27,068 nt of DNA, from assembly GCA_965178125.1 (NCBI GenBank), contig CBCXTV010000029.1, forward strand, positions 1-27,068, in the 5' to 3' direction. The notes under the pieces were generated by a model, which saw only the letters and a program-made list of their open reading frames with translations, did no database searches and was not told the origin of the DNA. Within the stretch, counting starts at the first letter, position 1; every line of letters starts with the position of its first letter. The translations under genes were made by a program, and so were the position numbers. Below, piece by piece: positions 7,035 through 17,298 of the stretch. Source of the stretch: Bilabrum cf. latius (Eukaryota; Bigyra: Bicosoecida; Bigyra; Bicosoecida).

Positions 7035-9929
7035 CTCCGTCACTCCATCTGGCGGCGAAAATTGCCTCAGTTTCCGGTCCCCGATTCCGGGCCCAAGGAC
7101 CCCCGAAATTCCCGATTCCGCGCAGTGCCGAAAGCTCGACATAAACCACAAACACGACACACAACACAACACGATAGCGCCTCCCCACGCGCGGGACTGG
7201 GTCCTTCCGCTCGCTGCATGTGAGCTGCAGTGTGTTCTTGCCGGGAATGTCACTGGAAGTCGCGCTGCAGTCTGCTCAGGGCGCCTTATGACCATGAAGG
7301 CGTCTCAGCACCCGCGACGGCAAGAGGGGGCACGCACGACGTTGCGAAGCACCCGCCCTGGGTGAAGAAACTGCGTATCCACAGGAGTCACGTTCAGTTG
7401 CGCGAGAATTGGAAAGGCGGGGTAACTGGTGCAGAGGAGCTTGTTCGCAGCGCGGCTTCCACCAGCGCCGCTGACGATAAGATGCATCGGTCTCGGTACA
7501 TGAGTCGGCACGGTGTTGCGTGATTGACTTCACGATGCGGGAGTGTGCAGCCTTCCGCAGCGGGAGAATTGTATCTCCCCACGACCGCCGAAAAAAAAAA
7601 AAGGCTATGCTGGACTCGTTCCAGGGAAGGCTATGCGATGAGTATCTCTAGGCGCTTTCCGGAAGACCCACCCACTACACGCTGGTCAGCCCTCCCAAGC
7701 GGGAGTGAACCGCGGAGCCGCGGGCCCGTGAGCGCTGCTGCTACGATCATTTCTGCCCGTTTGACTCTCGCCCACTCTTGCCGTGACCAAAGACGCGCAG
7801 ATCCTTATGACGCATGACACCTCGTCGAGGTGTCGAGACTGCCTCACATTCCCGTTACGGAGACCCACAGCACTGCGACAACGAAATCGGTCACGAAGAG
7901 AGCAAGAGGCCGCGCACCTGAGCATCACAAAAACCCCGAGAGACATAAACAACACCGTACCGTGAAGTCCCTGCGACGAGGGGATGCTAAGCGGCTCCCA
8001 CGGCGGCTCCTCTGCGGGAGAAGCTGCCGCAGACCTCGAGATGGGATGCACATGATTGCGAAGATTGCGGAACTCGTCCGAAGCCGGTCGCACGAGGGTC
8101 ACAGCGAATGGAGGCATATCTTTGAAATAGAGTCTGCGTGCAAAGCAGCATTCCAAACGATCGTCCGCATTCTTCCGAGCAAATCCTTGGGAGCACACAT
8201 CCTGCGGACGACATCTCTTTTCTATCCACCCCAGCGTACTCCCCGCGCACACTTCTCGCGAATGATTGAGAATTCTGTGCGGCACATGTAATATCAGGCT
8301 ACCATGATACGCGGAATGGCGTGCTATTGCTCGCACGTTCGTGCGCCCCCTTCCGAATGCGCTTACCACATCACTATGTTCGTCGGCAACCGTATACACC
8401 GTAGGGGTCTTCCCTCCGACACCAAGCGTACACGACTGGCCGTAATAGCGCAGCGTAGATGTTTCGGACGTCGCCCAGGACAAGTGTCGACGCCCGGTTC
8501 GTCACGATCACTACGTGTGCACTTCACTCACCGCCCTCCAGCCGCTAGACTTCTTTTGGAACGCGACATCCTACGACGCGCTATGACACGTAGCCGTAAA
8601 CCGCAGACGGCCTCGCGTTCACTGCTGGCAGCGCAAGTGCGTGAACAAGAACCGCCCGCGTGGCACACCTTCGCAGGCGCGGAAGACAAAAAGTTCCTTC
8701 TAAGCTTGTATTCGGGTCCGAAAGCCAAATTCCACTTCGGGGTCGAGAAGGGCGACCCGGGAAATCACCGTACGCTCTGTGAATCCATTTCCCGGGGAAA
8801 GTCCCCGAGTTCCCGCTACCCGGTCCCAGGCCCAGCGACCCAGGAAAGTTCCCGTCCCCCCGCATGCGGAAACCTCCCACGAAGCACGCCCACCTCACGC
8901 TTCACACGCAAAAGTCCAGGAGTCAAATCCATTCCGGACCCAGCAGTTCACCCCCCGTGACGATTGGGAAAGGCTCTTGCACACACCTTCTCGTCCGAGC
9001 AGTCTATGGAGCACACGCCTGTCTTCGTTGCCTTTTCCGGCCAAAAATGCAGGGAGTTCGAAGGGGAAGTAGCAAACGCGGAAGACCGCTTTCGAAACGC
9101 AGGTGCTCAGGGAAAAACAACCAGAGCGTCCCTGATCCTCGGCAGAGCCGTCCAGGAGGGACGGGCACGGACGGGCATCGCAGATCTTGCAGCGCCACCA
9201 TTCGCCGGGATGGGCGACCGGACGAGGGCGACCACAAGTACGTAGCGTGCGACGTCCGTCAGTCGCCATGTTGCGCTCATTCGCTTTCGCGGCACGACTT
9301 CCAGGGCCGGCCTTACTCACTCCTCGGAGTCCGCGTGTGGATTCTCCCCTGCGCACGATCTGCCGCTCTAGATGCTACACAAAGATCCCGCTCGGATGAC
9401 CCCCTCTGTGCATTCTGCAAGATTTTACGCGCCTCCATTCAATGCGCGAAGCATGCACCGCAGCAGTCTGAGTCCGGTGACCACCTTCAATAGCGTGGGA
9501 CAAATTCCGTCCGCGATGTGCATTCGGGCATGCTCCCCTTTCCGAGTCTCTGTGACCCGTAGTGCGTCCGCGGCCAACGACTCAGGACTCCACGATGGTA
9601 CGCACGAGTTGCATTCCTTGCACGAAGCGTGCGGAGAGAAAGCGATGCTCAGACATCGAGGCGCTTGGAGGGTCTGCACACGACATGCTTCGAGAGGCCA
9701 TGCAAACATGCGAAACCAGAACTGAGGTTCCTCATCGTTCCTGCTGTCGAGCGCTCAATTGGGGCATCGGATCAGGACGAAGCTCGCGAAGAGAAGGCGC
9801 GGGTGTCCCCATCCAAAAATCCGCCGCCTTCAAGGCTCATGTTCCCGGATCCTGCATTCGCGAGTTTCGGGAGCAGAAGTGCAAGATCGCCGCTGGACAC
9901 ACAGCGCATGCCATTTCCCGTCTCTGGAG
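7035..9929. other. Long spacer, no convincing gene
   Basis: Reading frames of up to 265 codons exist on both strands (the longest is minus 7686-8483), but none shows a recognisable domain, composition bias or match to the intact genes. A run of twelve A residues at about 7590-7601 is followed by GGCTATGC, which recurs at 7629; this might mark an old retroposed tail. Bases 8709-8850 are a diverged relative of the repeat at 6959-7130. I cannot exclude spliced or non-coding RNA genes. Confidence 0.45.
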
Positions 9930-12491
9930 ATGTCGGGCTTCCAGGCGCAATTCGGACACCATCGCCAGGACCTCGGGAAGATGACATGTCTGCTGATCTG
10001 CAGGGAAGAGTCCCGCTTCGAGGAGTGGCGACAAAAAAAAGGGGCGCGAGAACTCCACGAGCACATGGGAGCGGTCCTTCGGCTCCCCAATCCAGTGTTT
10101 CCGCAGACCGACAGGGACCCAGATGGACGCGACATCGTCAAAGACCAGGCCCTCTTGGATATCTTCTCCGGCAAGATAACGGACTGGAGCAAATACAATC
10201 CGGCCACTGTTGGGGCGATCCAATCCCATCGAAACGCATGGCTGTGGGCTGAGAACCACACGCCGACGGAATGGCTCATGGTTGTCGAAGATGATATCGA
10301 ACCTCGCGAAGCATGCGTGGATCGGCTACTCGTAGTTCTTCACGCCATCGCGAAAAACCCCAAGGTGACGCAGATGGCCATGTTAGCGGGGTCAGAAGCA
10401 CCGAGAATGGTCACCCTCCAGCGCGAAAACTCCACCTCCATCCACAATTGCGAGCGCCTCTTGGACGTGCGGACCTATCCGGCGCACTGGGTAGACAACA
10501 CATTTGTGGTCCCCTACCACGTCGGCATGGGCCTAAAGTGGTATCTCATCAGCCCGGAGGGGAGGAAGGCGCTCCTGAAGATGCGGATCCCGAACCGAAG
10601 CTTCGAACGCTGCGTCTGGCGCCGCCTCTTCGACACGTTCCAAGGGCCGGTATGGAAGTGGGGAGATTGCCTCCGCATGACATCTGTGCTGGCAGCCAGC
10701 CCGGTCCTCGCATCGACTCCCGAAAGCATGGACACGGAGTGGGGGGGCTCGGGACGACGAAGTGCGGATGCAGGGCACAGTATGAAACCGTACATAATGA
10801 TCGACCCGAGTGACGACTGGACTCTTGGCGAGCGATTAAACACATTGTCCGTCGTGATGTCCGTGTGCGCGGCCCTGAGTTGGGGGGTTGTCCTCGTCTG
10901 GGAAAAAACAGAGCGCGTGCCCATCTCCTACGAAGACTTGTGCGGTGTTCACGAGCACGCCGGCGAAACCAACACGTTCGTCCACCTCCTCCAGGACAAA
11001 CGCGGCGGGTCGTATTCGTACTTCCTGAGGTACGGAGACATCCGCATCCACGTGGTGCAGCCGATGATGTGCATCCCCACCCTCGACAGAATGCTCGACA
11101 TGGTAGCCATGAAGAGGCCCAAGATGAACACCCTGCCTCCCTTGAAATGGCAGACCGCTCGATGGATCCAAGTCAAGCAGAAGTGGATCGATAAACTCCA
11201 CACGGAGATGCCGGGGGCCGAGCTGCCCTCATGGCTGGAGTGGCCACCCTCAACCCACGCGCTTGTCCTCTGCGACGACAGGGACTTGGCGGCGCATTGC
11301 CTCGAGGGGAGATGCCAAGAGGAGCAGCAGGAGTGGATGAACGGCGGGAAGGACAACAGCATCCAGTACTACATCCTTGAGGCAAAGCAGGCGCTGCAGA
11401 ACGAGTTGGAAGACATCCTAAAGGGGGACAGCAGCTCGCGCCTCGTCGTGATCCGCATGACAACCAAACCGCTGGGACAGGTCTGGGTGGACATGATGAA
11501 GCACCTCACGAAGCAGTTCAGGGAGCGCATCATAACGCCAACGTTCCTCCTCCCGAAAATGATCCCCAAAAGGAGGCACGACGAGAAGAACCCGAGTGAT
11601 GATTGGATTACTTGGGGAGCATCCTTGGCGAAAACCGTGGGCCTCCTCACGCTCATACCTCCGATGCAAGTGCACTATCCCATCATGAGCTGGACCGTGG
11701 CCTGGAACCACTTCATGTTTAAGGGCAGGACTGCCACGGACACCGTGATCCCAGACGTCATCCGAACTCTGTACGCTCCGCACAAGAGCAACAGGAAGCA
11801 GCTCCTCAAGAACGGCCCGCTGTGCCAGACGAGGCGCGCCGTGCTGGACTCGCCCGCACTGCGGGACATTGCGAACAACTACTCAAGGGCCAAGGACAAG
11901 ACCTATAACCTCTTGAGTTATTCCAAATGGTTTGCCGAGGAAGCCATGTGGCACATGATCAAGTACGCGGAAAGCACGCAGTGCATCGTCGACCCGTTCG
12001 TGAGCCGCCAGTGCCAAAAGGTCTTCGAGCACATCCCCTCGGACGACATCGGCCATGCGGACGCCCGGCTCCGGTACAACCTTCAGGATGCCGACGACCG
12101 AGGTTACCGCTTCAACGCGGGGCATCTCTACACCGCGGTGCAGGGCATCAAAACGGTGAACATCGCATACAACAAGTGGCTCACCGAGCAGGCACAGAGT
12201 CATTCCGAATGGAGCTGGGGCAAAACGTTCATCAAGCTTGTGATCAACCAGTGGCGGCAGCAGCAGGGCAGTGAGCCGTATGACGTGGACGAGGAGGAGT
12301 ACGTGAGCCTTCCGCGGACCTTCCACGGGAATTCGTTGAAGCTCGCGAGGAGCGTAAGCCACAAGGACACGAGATCCTGCTCCAGATCGTCCTCATCCTA
12401 TTCCAGGTCGCCCTCCACCAACAGGACTGAGGCACAGCCTTCGAAGAGAGCGCGCCTGACCCCGGCACCCGGCGTAAAGCACGAGCCCTGA
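9930..12491 (+). CDS. Two-domain glycosyltransferase (GT25-like plus fucosyltransferase-like)
   Basis: This is an 853-residue intronless ORF. Residues about 18-240 resemble the GT25 family (LPS glycosyltransferases and collagen galactosyltransferases): a GAIQSHRNAW segment precedes an acidic VVEDD motif (E120, D121, D122), expected to bind metal and nucleotide sugar. Residues about 290-620 resemble alpha-1,6-fucosyltransferase/NodZ-type enzymes: DDWTLGERLN, then WGVVLVWEK and SYEDL, the usual order at their donor site. The C-terminal 50 residues are Ser/Arg-rich (SRSSSSYSRSPS) with a basic SKRAR, more like a nuclear protein than a Golgi enzyme. I see no signal peptide. The ORF is open from 9759; 9930 is chosen as an ATG just before the domain, and 9981 is equally possible. 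Fragments of this gene are scattered at 1468-1711, 2403-2620 and 4742-5250. Both domain calls come from motif order, not alignment. Confidence 0.75.
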   Translation: MSGFQAQFGHHRQDLGKMTCLLICREESRFEEWRQKKGARELHEHMGAVLRLPNPVFPQTDRDPDGRDIVKDQALLDIFSGKITDWSKYNPATVGAIQSHRNAWLWAENHTPTEWLMVVEDDIEPREACVDRLLVVLHAIAKNPKVTQMAMLAGSEAPRMVTLQRENSTSIHNCERLLDVRTYPAHWVDNTFVVPYHVGMGLKWYLISPEGRKALLKMRIPNRSFERCVWRRLFDTFQGPVWKWGDCLRMTSVLAASPVLASTPESMDTEWGGSGRRSADAGHSMKPYIMIDPSDDWTLGERLNTLSVVMSVCAALSWGVVLVWEKTERVPISYEDLCGVHEHAGETNTFVHLLQDKRGGSYSYFLRYGDIRIHVVQPMMCIPTLDRMLDMVAMKRPKMNTLPPLKWQTARWIQVKQKWIDKLHTEMPGAELPSWLEWPPSTHALVLCDDRDLAAHCLEGRCQEEQQEWMNGGKDNSIQYYILEAKQALQNELEDILKGDSSSRLVVIRMTTKPLGQVWVDMMKHLTKQFRERIITPTFLLPKMIPKRRHDEKNPSDDWITWGASLAKTVGLLTLIPPMQVHYPIMSWTVAWNHFMFKGRTATDTVIPDVIRTLYAPHKSNRKQLLKNGPLCQTRRAVLDSPALRDIANNYSRAKDKTYNLLSYSKWFAEEAMWHMIKYAESTQCIVDPFVSRQCQKVFEHIPSDDIGHADARLRYNLQDADDRGYRFNAGHLYTAVQGIKTVNIAYNKWLTEQAQSHSEWSWGKTFIKLVINQWRQQQGSEPYDVDEEEYVSLPRTFHGNSLKLARSVSHKDTRSCSRSSSSYSRSPSTNRTEAQPSKRARLTPAPGVKHEP

Positions 12492-13365
12492 CGACGAAAT
12501 GCCGCGGAACAGCGCGTTGCGAGGAGACAAAGCTCCGCAGGCAACAGCAGAAGGCCGCCGAGCGCCGGAGTTGGAGGGTCACATAGTTCCATCGGTCCCA
12601 TTCTCTCCGGAAGTCGCATAGCACGTGGAGATCCGCATGCTCTCGGTGCATGAACGCTGGCAGCACGCAGTGCCAAAGTCGCAAAGCGCTTCAGAGTCAC
12701 AAGTCCAGAAGTTCTTCTGCCAATGTGTGTCCTCTTCCCACTCATGTGTGCATCCTCGGAGGAAGTCTGGAGATGACAGGACCCAGCACGCACCACATCA
12801 GAAGTCCTTTTTTAAAGCGGCATCGTCAGACAAAAATCTGGAACGCCCTTCCGCAAAAAAGAGTGCTGCCCACAGAAAAAAGGGAAACACCTGAGGCCCC
12901 AGAAGCCAAAGGGAGGACCGCGAAGGACGCAGTTTCGAGGTCACACTTTCCGGGACCAGTTTTGAGCCCAAAAAGGGGTACACAAGAGGAAAACACGATG
13001 CGGGAGGCTTGAAATTGTCACCGAAAACGGGCCCAAAATTGGGACCCCTTTTTCGCAAATTTCGCAGCATCCAGACGACCCAGAAAGGCTTTCCCAGGCG
13101 CCGCCTCGAAGCTCACCTTCTCGCATGCAACCATGACGCAGCCCCACCTCCTCATGCAGACGCGTCTGAGAGACCCCGCAGTGGAACTTCTCCCATTCTG
13201 CGCAGGAAGCACTTCAGTCTACAAGGACCCGCGCACTTCTTACCGCACCACCTCCATGTGAAAGCACTTCTCGCGGAGTTTTTTTCGGGCCCAGGAATAC
13301 AGCAACTGCCAGAAGCTTCGCACAGAAAAGCAGCCCACTCAGGAAGCAAACTCACTGCACACCCC
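12492..13365. other. Spacer between glycosyltransferase and coiled-coil gene
   Basis: Open frames continue through parts of this stretch (for example plus 12625-12894 and an in-frame extension upstream of 13366) but show no domain or conserved composition. A GGGCCCAAAATTGGGACCCC near-palindrome lies at about 13028-13047. The spacer presumably holds the 3' and 5' untranslated regions of its neighbours. Confidence 0.45.
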
Positions 13366-13836
13366 ATGGCGAGCGACGCAGAACCGGAGGACGCAATGCG
13401 GCTCGACTCCCCTAGAGATGCGGATGCAGCGGCGCCACCCGAAGCGACGGAGGCAGGATCACAGAAACCAGATCATGCGCAGCAGTTCTTCGAGGAGCCC
13501 TGCCCGAAAGACGGACACATGGAAGCGCTAGAGAAGACCGCCAAGACGGACGAACCTGGCGACACACCCTTGTTCGTCGACAAGTGGACGGCAGCGATCA
13601 CACGCCTTACCGAGGAGCGCAAGGCTCTCAAGCTCGAGCAGCGGGCTAAAACGAAGGCCATCCGCAAAACCATCCGGCAGAAAAGGCGCACCATGAAGAA
13701 CGCCAAAAAACTCACAGACGACGAGCTCGCCCAAATCGTGCTAGACAGGAAGATCTTGCAGTTGGTGCAAAAAGAAGAGATCGCAGCACGCAGCTCCGCC
13801 AACTCCTCAACGAGCCAGGCGAAGTCGACCTTGTGA
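13366..13836 (+). CDS. Small basic coiled-coil protein
   Basis: This encodes 156 residues from ATGGCGAGCGAC. The first 70 residues are acidic and Ala/Pro-rich. Residues about 75-140 form a charged helix (RLTEERKALKLEQRAKTKAI, then TIRQKRRTMKNAKKLTDDEL) leading into AQIVLDRKI. This order, a Lys/Arg helix, then a KKLTDDEL turn, then a short helix, resembles a small protein family that I associate with dinoflagellate genomes, function unknown. The frame is open upstream to 13009, but no ATG occurs there, so 13366 is preferred. A decayed copy of its last 20 codons and 3' flank lies at 26695-26852 on the same strand. It may bind nucleic acid; that is a guess from charge. Confidence 0.65.
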   Translation: MASDAEPEDAMRLDSPRDADAAAPPEATEAGSQKPDHAQQFFEEPCPKDGHMEALEKTAKTDEPGDTPLFVDKWTAAITRLTEERKALKLEQRAKTKAIRKTIRQKRRTMKNAKKLTDDELAQIVLDRKILQLVQKEEIAARSSANSSTSQAKSTL

Positions 13837-14193
13837 GAAGCGCTTCCCGTGTTCAGAGAACCGAGGATTACAGATAGACCCCGCGTCACAGAAGCCATCG
13901 CAAGAGGGCAGAGCGTCAAGTACAGCGCAGTCTTGACGGACACAGATAGCCCGAGCAGCACAAAGCAGCGGATGCGGCTGCCCAGCGGAGTCGCGCACTC
14001 GGACAGCATACACGGGACGTGCTGGCAGAAATCACTCAGTCCGCGAGCACCGTCGTCAAGAGCACGGGAGGGGCAGACTCGACATGCACAATTTTGAAAA
14101 ACGGGAGGGGCACGAAAGGAAGACAAATTTGGCATTAATCCTTGATTACCCCCGCCCCCCCGTAGAATCAGAGCGAGGAGATATGCTCGGAAG

Positions 14194-14330
14194 GTCCGGG
14201 GGGCAGTCGCAGAAAAGTGCACGCGAAAATAAGAGGAAAGGAGACCCCCCAAACCCACGTAGTGCGATCCTGGGTGGTACCCTCTAAGGTACTAAGAATC
14301 CTTCCCCCGAAAATCGCACTACATCGGTCC
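14194..14330. repeat. Hairpin repeat (MITE-like or structured RNA), copy 1
   Basis: Bases 14194-14330 match 25596-25735 on the same strand at about 90%. The core is bounded by GTAGTGCGAT (near 14260) and its exact complement ATCGCACTAC (near 14312), a 10-bp inverted pair around about 45 bases. An inner pair GTACC...GGTAC lies in the loop and is kept in both copies although the loop bases vary (CTCTAA versus CTATAA). No coding frame is conserved. A short non-autonomous transposon or a structured RNA element are both possible. Confidence 0.8.
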
Positions 14331-14360
14331 CTGGCGTCGGGGAAAGCGGAAAAAAGGGGA

Positions 14361-14508
14361 GCACTACCGTGAAAAAATCCTGCATTTTACAGGAAAATCG
14401 GAGCACTACGTGTCAAAAACTGGGGGTTTTTGAGGTTTTTTTTCCAGAAAAACGGCATTTTTTTATGTAAAAACCGCGCGAAACGAGCACTACCGAGCAC
14501 TACATCGC
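14361..14508. repeat. Cluster of GAGCACTAC motifs
   Basis: GAGCACTAC (or GGAGCACTAC) occurs near 14361, 14402, 14484 and 14494, the last followed by ATCG. It shares GCACTAC with the right end of the adjacent hairpin repeat. The copies are irregularly spaced in an A/T-richer stretch. This could be decayed ends of the same element, or a binding-site cluster. Confidence 0.55.
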
Positions 14509-15012
14509 CTCCTCCAGTCGTGTTTCGCATTTTTTTCGCTGGCCGAAAATGTCTCCGAAGGCGCTGCCTCGAGGGGGGGTTCCGATGGCTGATTTTGGGC
14601 GTTCTGTTGTCGATTTCGCGTGCATTTCAGGTTGTCGGCGAGGCCTTTTTGGCGTATGTCGCAGGTTCGGATGCCCTCGAACGTCGTGTCTCATGTGGTA
14701 TTCGCCGGTTTCTATGTTGGAGAAGGCGGTCGGTCGGTCATCCTCTCTGGCAGGCTCCGAAGTGCGTTTGTGATCGTGCTAATTGCAACGCCATGCTTTC
14801 CTTCGTTGGCTTCGAGAATCCTTCCCTCGGAAGCGGTACTACCTCGCCCAGGGCGGCACGAGCTGCAGACTCAGCTGCCTCGGTGCTCATGTGTGTCCCG
14901 TGTCAGCAGTTTCGGTGTTACGAACAGCAAGGATTCTGGGCATTGCGTGTCGGAGGCAAGTGTTCTATCTTGAGGCATTCCGCGATTCGTCGAAGGATTA
15001 TTTGCGCAAATA
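14509..15012. other. Region upstream of Rep; no gene seen
   Basis: Open frames here are overlapping and unmatched. The stretch presumably carries the Rep promoter and leader. No TATA box or spliced-leader acceptor can be named with confidence; the last bases before the ATG are TTTGCGCAAATA, containing the palindrome TTTGCGCAAA. Confidence 0.4.
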
Positions 15013-17298
15013 ATGTCGGCTCCGTTCAAGGGCGAAACGATGAGTTTGTCTGTTGCCGAGTCGCTGAAGTCCCGAGTCGCATCCTGCTCCTGGGATCCCG
15101 CGTGGGTTTCCGCGAGCTGCGTGCCGTGCGATGGCCTCCCCACAAGCCAGGAGTCAGAAGCGTCCACGACGGCGACCTCTGCTTTGTTAGGGGTGTCCGA
15201 GGCGTCCCCAACGTGCTCGTGTGGCCTCGGTGTCTCCAATTCGGTGGCTGCAGCGCGCGCGGCCGCTGTCCCGAGTTTTGGCTTTGACGATGCGGAGAAC
15301 GACTTCGACGCCAGTCTCGACATGATTGAGGCCTCATGCGAGGTCGCATGCGAGGCAGAATGCGAGGGCGATCCGGGAGCCTGCTTGTTGTCCCACGGCA
15401 AGTCGAGCGGTCAGTGGCAGATCGGCGTAGTGGGTGAACGAGTCCTTTATGAGGGCCTCAGCGTTGAGGGCGACATTCCTGGCCGCGTTGCTGCCTCCGA
15501 AGCGCTCGCCGCGGGTGTCATCAATTTGGAACCCCCGTCAGAGGAAGTACTTTTGCCGGTGCAGCTTCTGCGGAGTAGTCAAGGTTACCGTGGGGTTCTG
15601 CCCATCGAGGATTCTGCGCCCGATGCGAGGGGGCGACCGCAGATGCTCATGCTTCCCGATTTCGTGCCCCCCGTGAAGAGGCGGCGTCTTCGGCAGAAGT
15701 GCGACCCTGCTGAGGGCGATGCAGCACCGAGTCTTGCGGCTCATCTCGGACCTCCGCCCGCGGCTCGTGCCGCGGCCGGAGCGTCTGGGCCGCAGCGCTC
15801 GACTGGAAGGCCTTCGACTCGTCCTATTGATAGTGTCATCTATCGTCTCCTGCGGGTTTTCCCTGACGATTTCAAGTTGGCGTTTCCGGCGTCGGTGTCA
15901 CACCAGCGGAAGCGGTGCCTCATCAGGGAGGCGCTTCGCAATGTACCCGGTGACCGCATGTGCATCTTGAAAGACTGGGCTGCGGGGGCGGAGGACACTC
16001 CTTGCCAGCTTCGTTTCGAGGAGCTCTTCCCGGAGCTTGCGCGGCAGCGGGACGAAGTTGTGAGGAATCCGGGATCGCATTCAGTGCCCGTGGGCGAGAT
16101 TGTGCCTGCGTCCGACAAGAACACGAGGCGGGGAAGGGCCGTGATGCTTACCTTTCACGGTCGCTGGGGTGTCGAAAAGGAGCCTGTGCGCGACATCATG
16201 TCGGCATCCGTGGCAAGGGGCGTCCTGAGGCGATTGGTTCTCGCGTCTCCGTTCTATGTGGAGCTTTGGGCCACCTTCAAGGCATGGGCGCAGGACATCG
16301 CGCGGCGGATGATGTGGCCTCAGCTGTCCATGAAAATGGAGCTCTCCCTGCACCGCAAGCACGCCGCAAACTTGGTGCACTTCCACGTATGCATGACGGA
16401 TTCCGAGAAGTCGCATCGTTGTCGCGTGGCGGAGGATTTCATGTGGGCCGGCAGCAGGCCGAATGTCGTCTACGGCTCCGGGCGGTCAGCGAAGGCGCAG
16501 GAACGTGGCGCGTCGGAGTTACACTATTATTGTCAAGCTCCCAAAGTCGGTGCGCTGCTTTGCGCCACGAACTACCGAGCCGGACGCGATTTCGTCGTCA
16601 ATGGTAAGTTCGTGCACGCGTTGTTCGCACGCTTCAAAATGGATCCGGACGTCGCGAGAAGGGAACTCGTGGCGTATCGGTGTCGGGACGCCGAGAACTT
16701 AGTGCGCGCCATCGACTTCCACATACAGAATGCCGCGGAGAGGAGAGAGGTGTGCGCGCAGGCCGCGGTGCACGTAGTGACGAAGCTCCGCCCCTTTAAG
16801 GTGGTGCCCGAAGTCGAGAAGTGGCGCGAGAGCTATCGTCAGGAGTGGTTCGCGCACATGCGCTTCAAGTTCCTTGTCTTGGTGGGGGACTCCCGGTTCG
16901 GGAAGACAGTGTACGCGCGGAATCTCTTCGGGAGCGAAAGGACTCTTGTTGTGAACTGTCAGGGCAGTGTGGAACCTCCGCTCCGTGGCTTCGATCGAAG
17001 TCGGCATGTGGCCATTGTGTTCGACGAGGCAAATGCCCTGTGGGTCGTCAACAACAAACAGGTCTTTCAGGCTGGCCTTGACCCCTCCCTGCTCGGCCAG
17101 AGCAAGACGAACAGCCTCGCATACTCTGTGTGGCTCCACGGTATCGCCCTGATCATCTGCACGAATTCGTGGGGCTCTGACGTGACGGAGTCGGTGGACC
17201 GCGATTGGCTTGACAACAACTGCACGAAAGTGGAGGTGAAAGATCGGCTCTACTTCGACGAGGACTTGTTGTCTCTCACGGATGTGCAGAAGAGCTGA
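15013..17298 (+). CDS. Rep-like HUH endonuclease / superfamily 3 helicase
   Basis: This is a 761-residue protein of the Rep type used by circular ssDNA replicons and their chromosomal relatives; such proteins nick an origin, form a tyrosine-DNA link and unwind DNA. Motif 1 may be MLTFHGRW (residues 378-385). The HUH motif is clear as VHFHVCM with H456 and H458. The tyrosine motif is HYYCQAPK (Y505/Y506, K511). The helicase has Walker A GDSRFGKT (625-632), Walker B IVFDEAN (668-674) and motif C IICTNSW (714-720). About 370 residues precede motif 1, rich in Ala/Ser with several Cys, far longer than in typical viral Reps (about 300-400 residues in total). No intron is visible and all key motifs look intact. 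It resembles Rep-like proteins I recall from dinoflagellates. Fragments of this gene sit at 188-231, 1762-1945, 2673-2856 and 5321-5363. Confidence 0.88.
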   Translation: MSAPFKGETMSLSVAESLKSRVASCSWDPAWVSASCVPCDGLPTSQESEASTTATSALLGVSEASPTCSCGLGVSNSVAAARAAAVPSFGFDDAENDFDASLDMIEASCEVACEAECEGDPGACLLSHGKSSGQWQIGVVGERVLYEGLSVEGDIPGRVAASEALAAGVINLEPPSEEVLLPVQLLRSSQGYRGVLPIEDSAPDARGRPQMLMLPDFVPPVKRRRLRQKCDPAEGDAAPSLAAHLGPPPAARAAAGASGPQRSTGRPSTRPIDSVIYRLLRVFPDDFKLAFPASVSHQRKRCLIREALRNVPGDRMCILKDWAAGAEDTPCQLRFEELFPELARQRDEVVRNPGSHSVPVGEIVPASDKNTRRGRAVMLTFHGRWGVEKEPVRDIMSASVARGVLRRLVLASPFYVELWATFKAWAQDIARRMMWPQLSMKMELSLHRKHAANLVHFHVCMTDSEKSHRCRVAEDFMWAGSRPNVVYGSGRSAKAQERGASELHYYCQAPKVGALLCATNYRAGRDFVVNGKFVHALFARFKMDPDVARRELVAYRCRDAENLVRAIDFHIQNAAERREVCAQAAVHVVTKLRPFKVVPEVEKWRESYRQEWFAHMRFKFLVLVGDSRFGKTVYARNLFGSERTLVVNCQGSVEPPLRGFDRSRHVAIVFDEANALWVVNNKQVFQAGLDPSLLGQSKTNSLAYSVWLHGIALIICTNSWGSDVTESVDRDWLDNNCTKVEVKDRLYFDEDLLSLTDVQKS

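Noticed and set aside
6471-7295. 274-codon minus-strand ORF with an 18-residue repeat
   Set aside because: The frame follows from the 54-bp satellite period; composition is repeat-like and no protein family fits.
7590-7601. Twelve-A run as a retrogene tail
   Set aside because: No coding similarity or convincing target-site duplication upstream; kept only as a note in the spacer entry.
7686-8483. 265-codon minus-strand ORF
   Set aside because: No motif, no membrane or coil pattern, and competing frames overlap it; long chance ORFs are expected in this GC-rich DNA.
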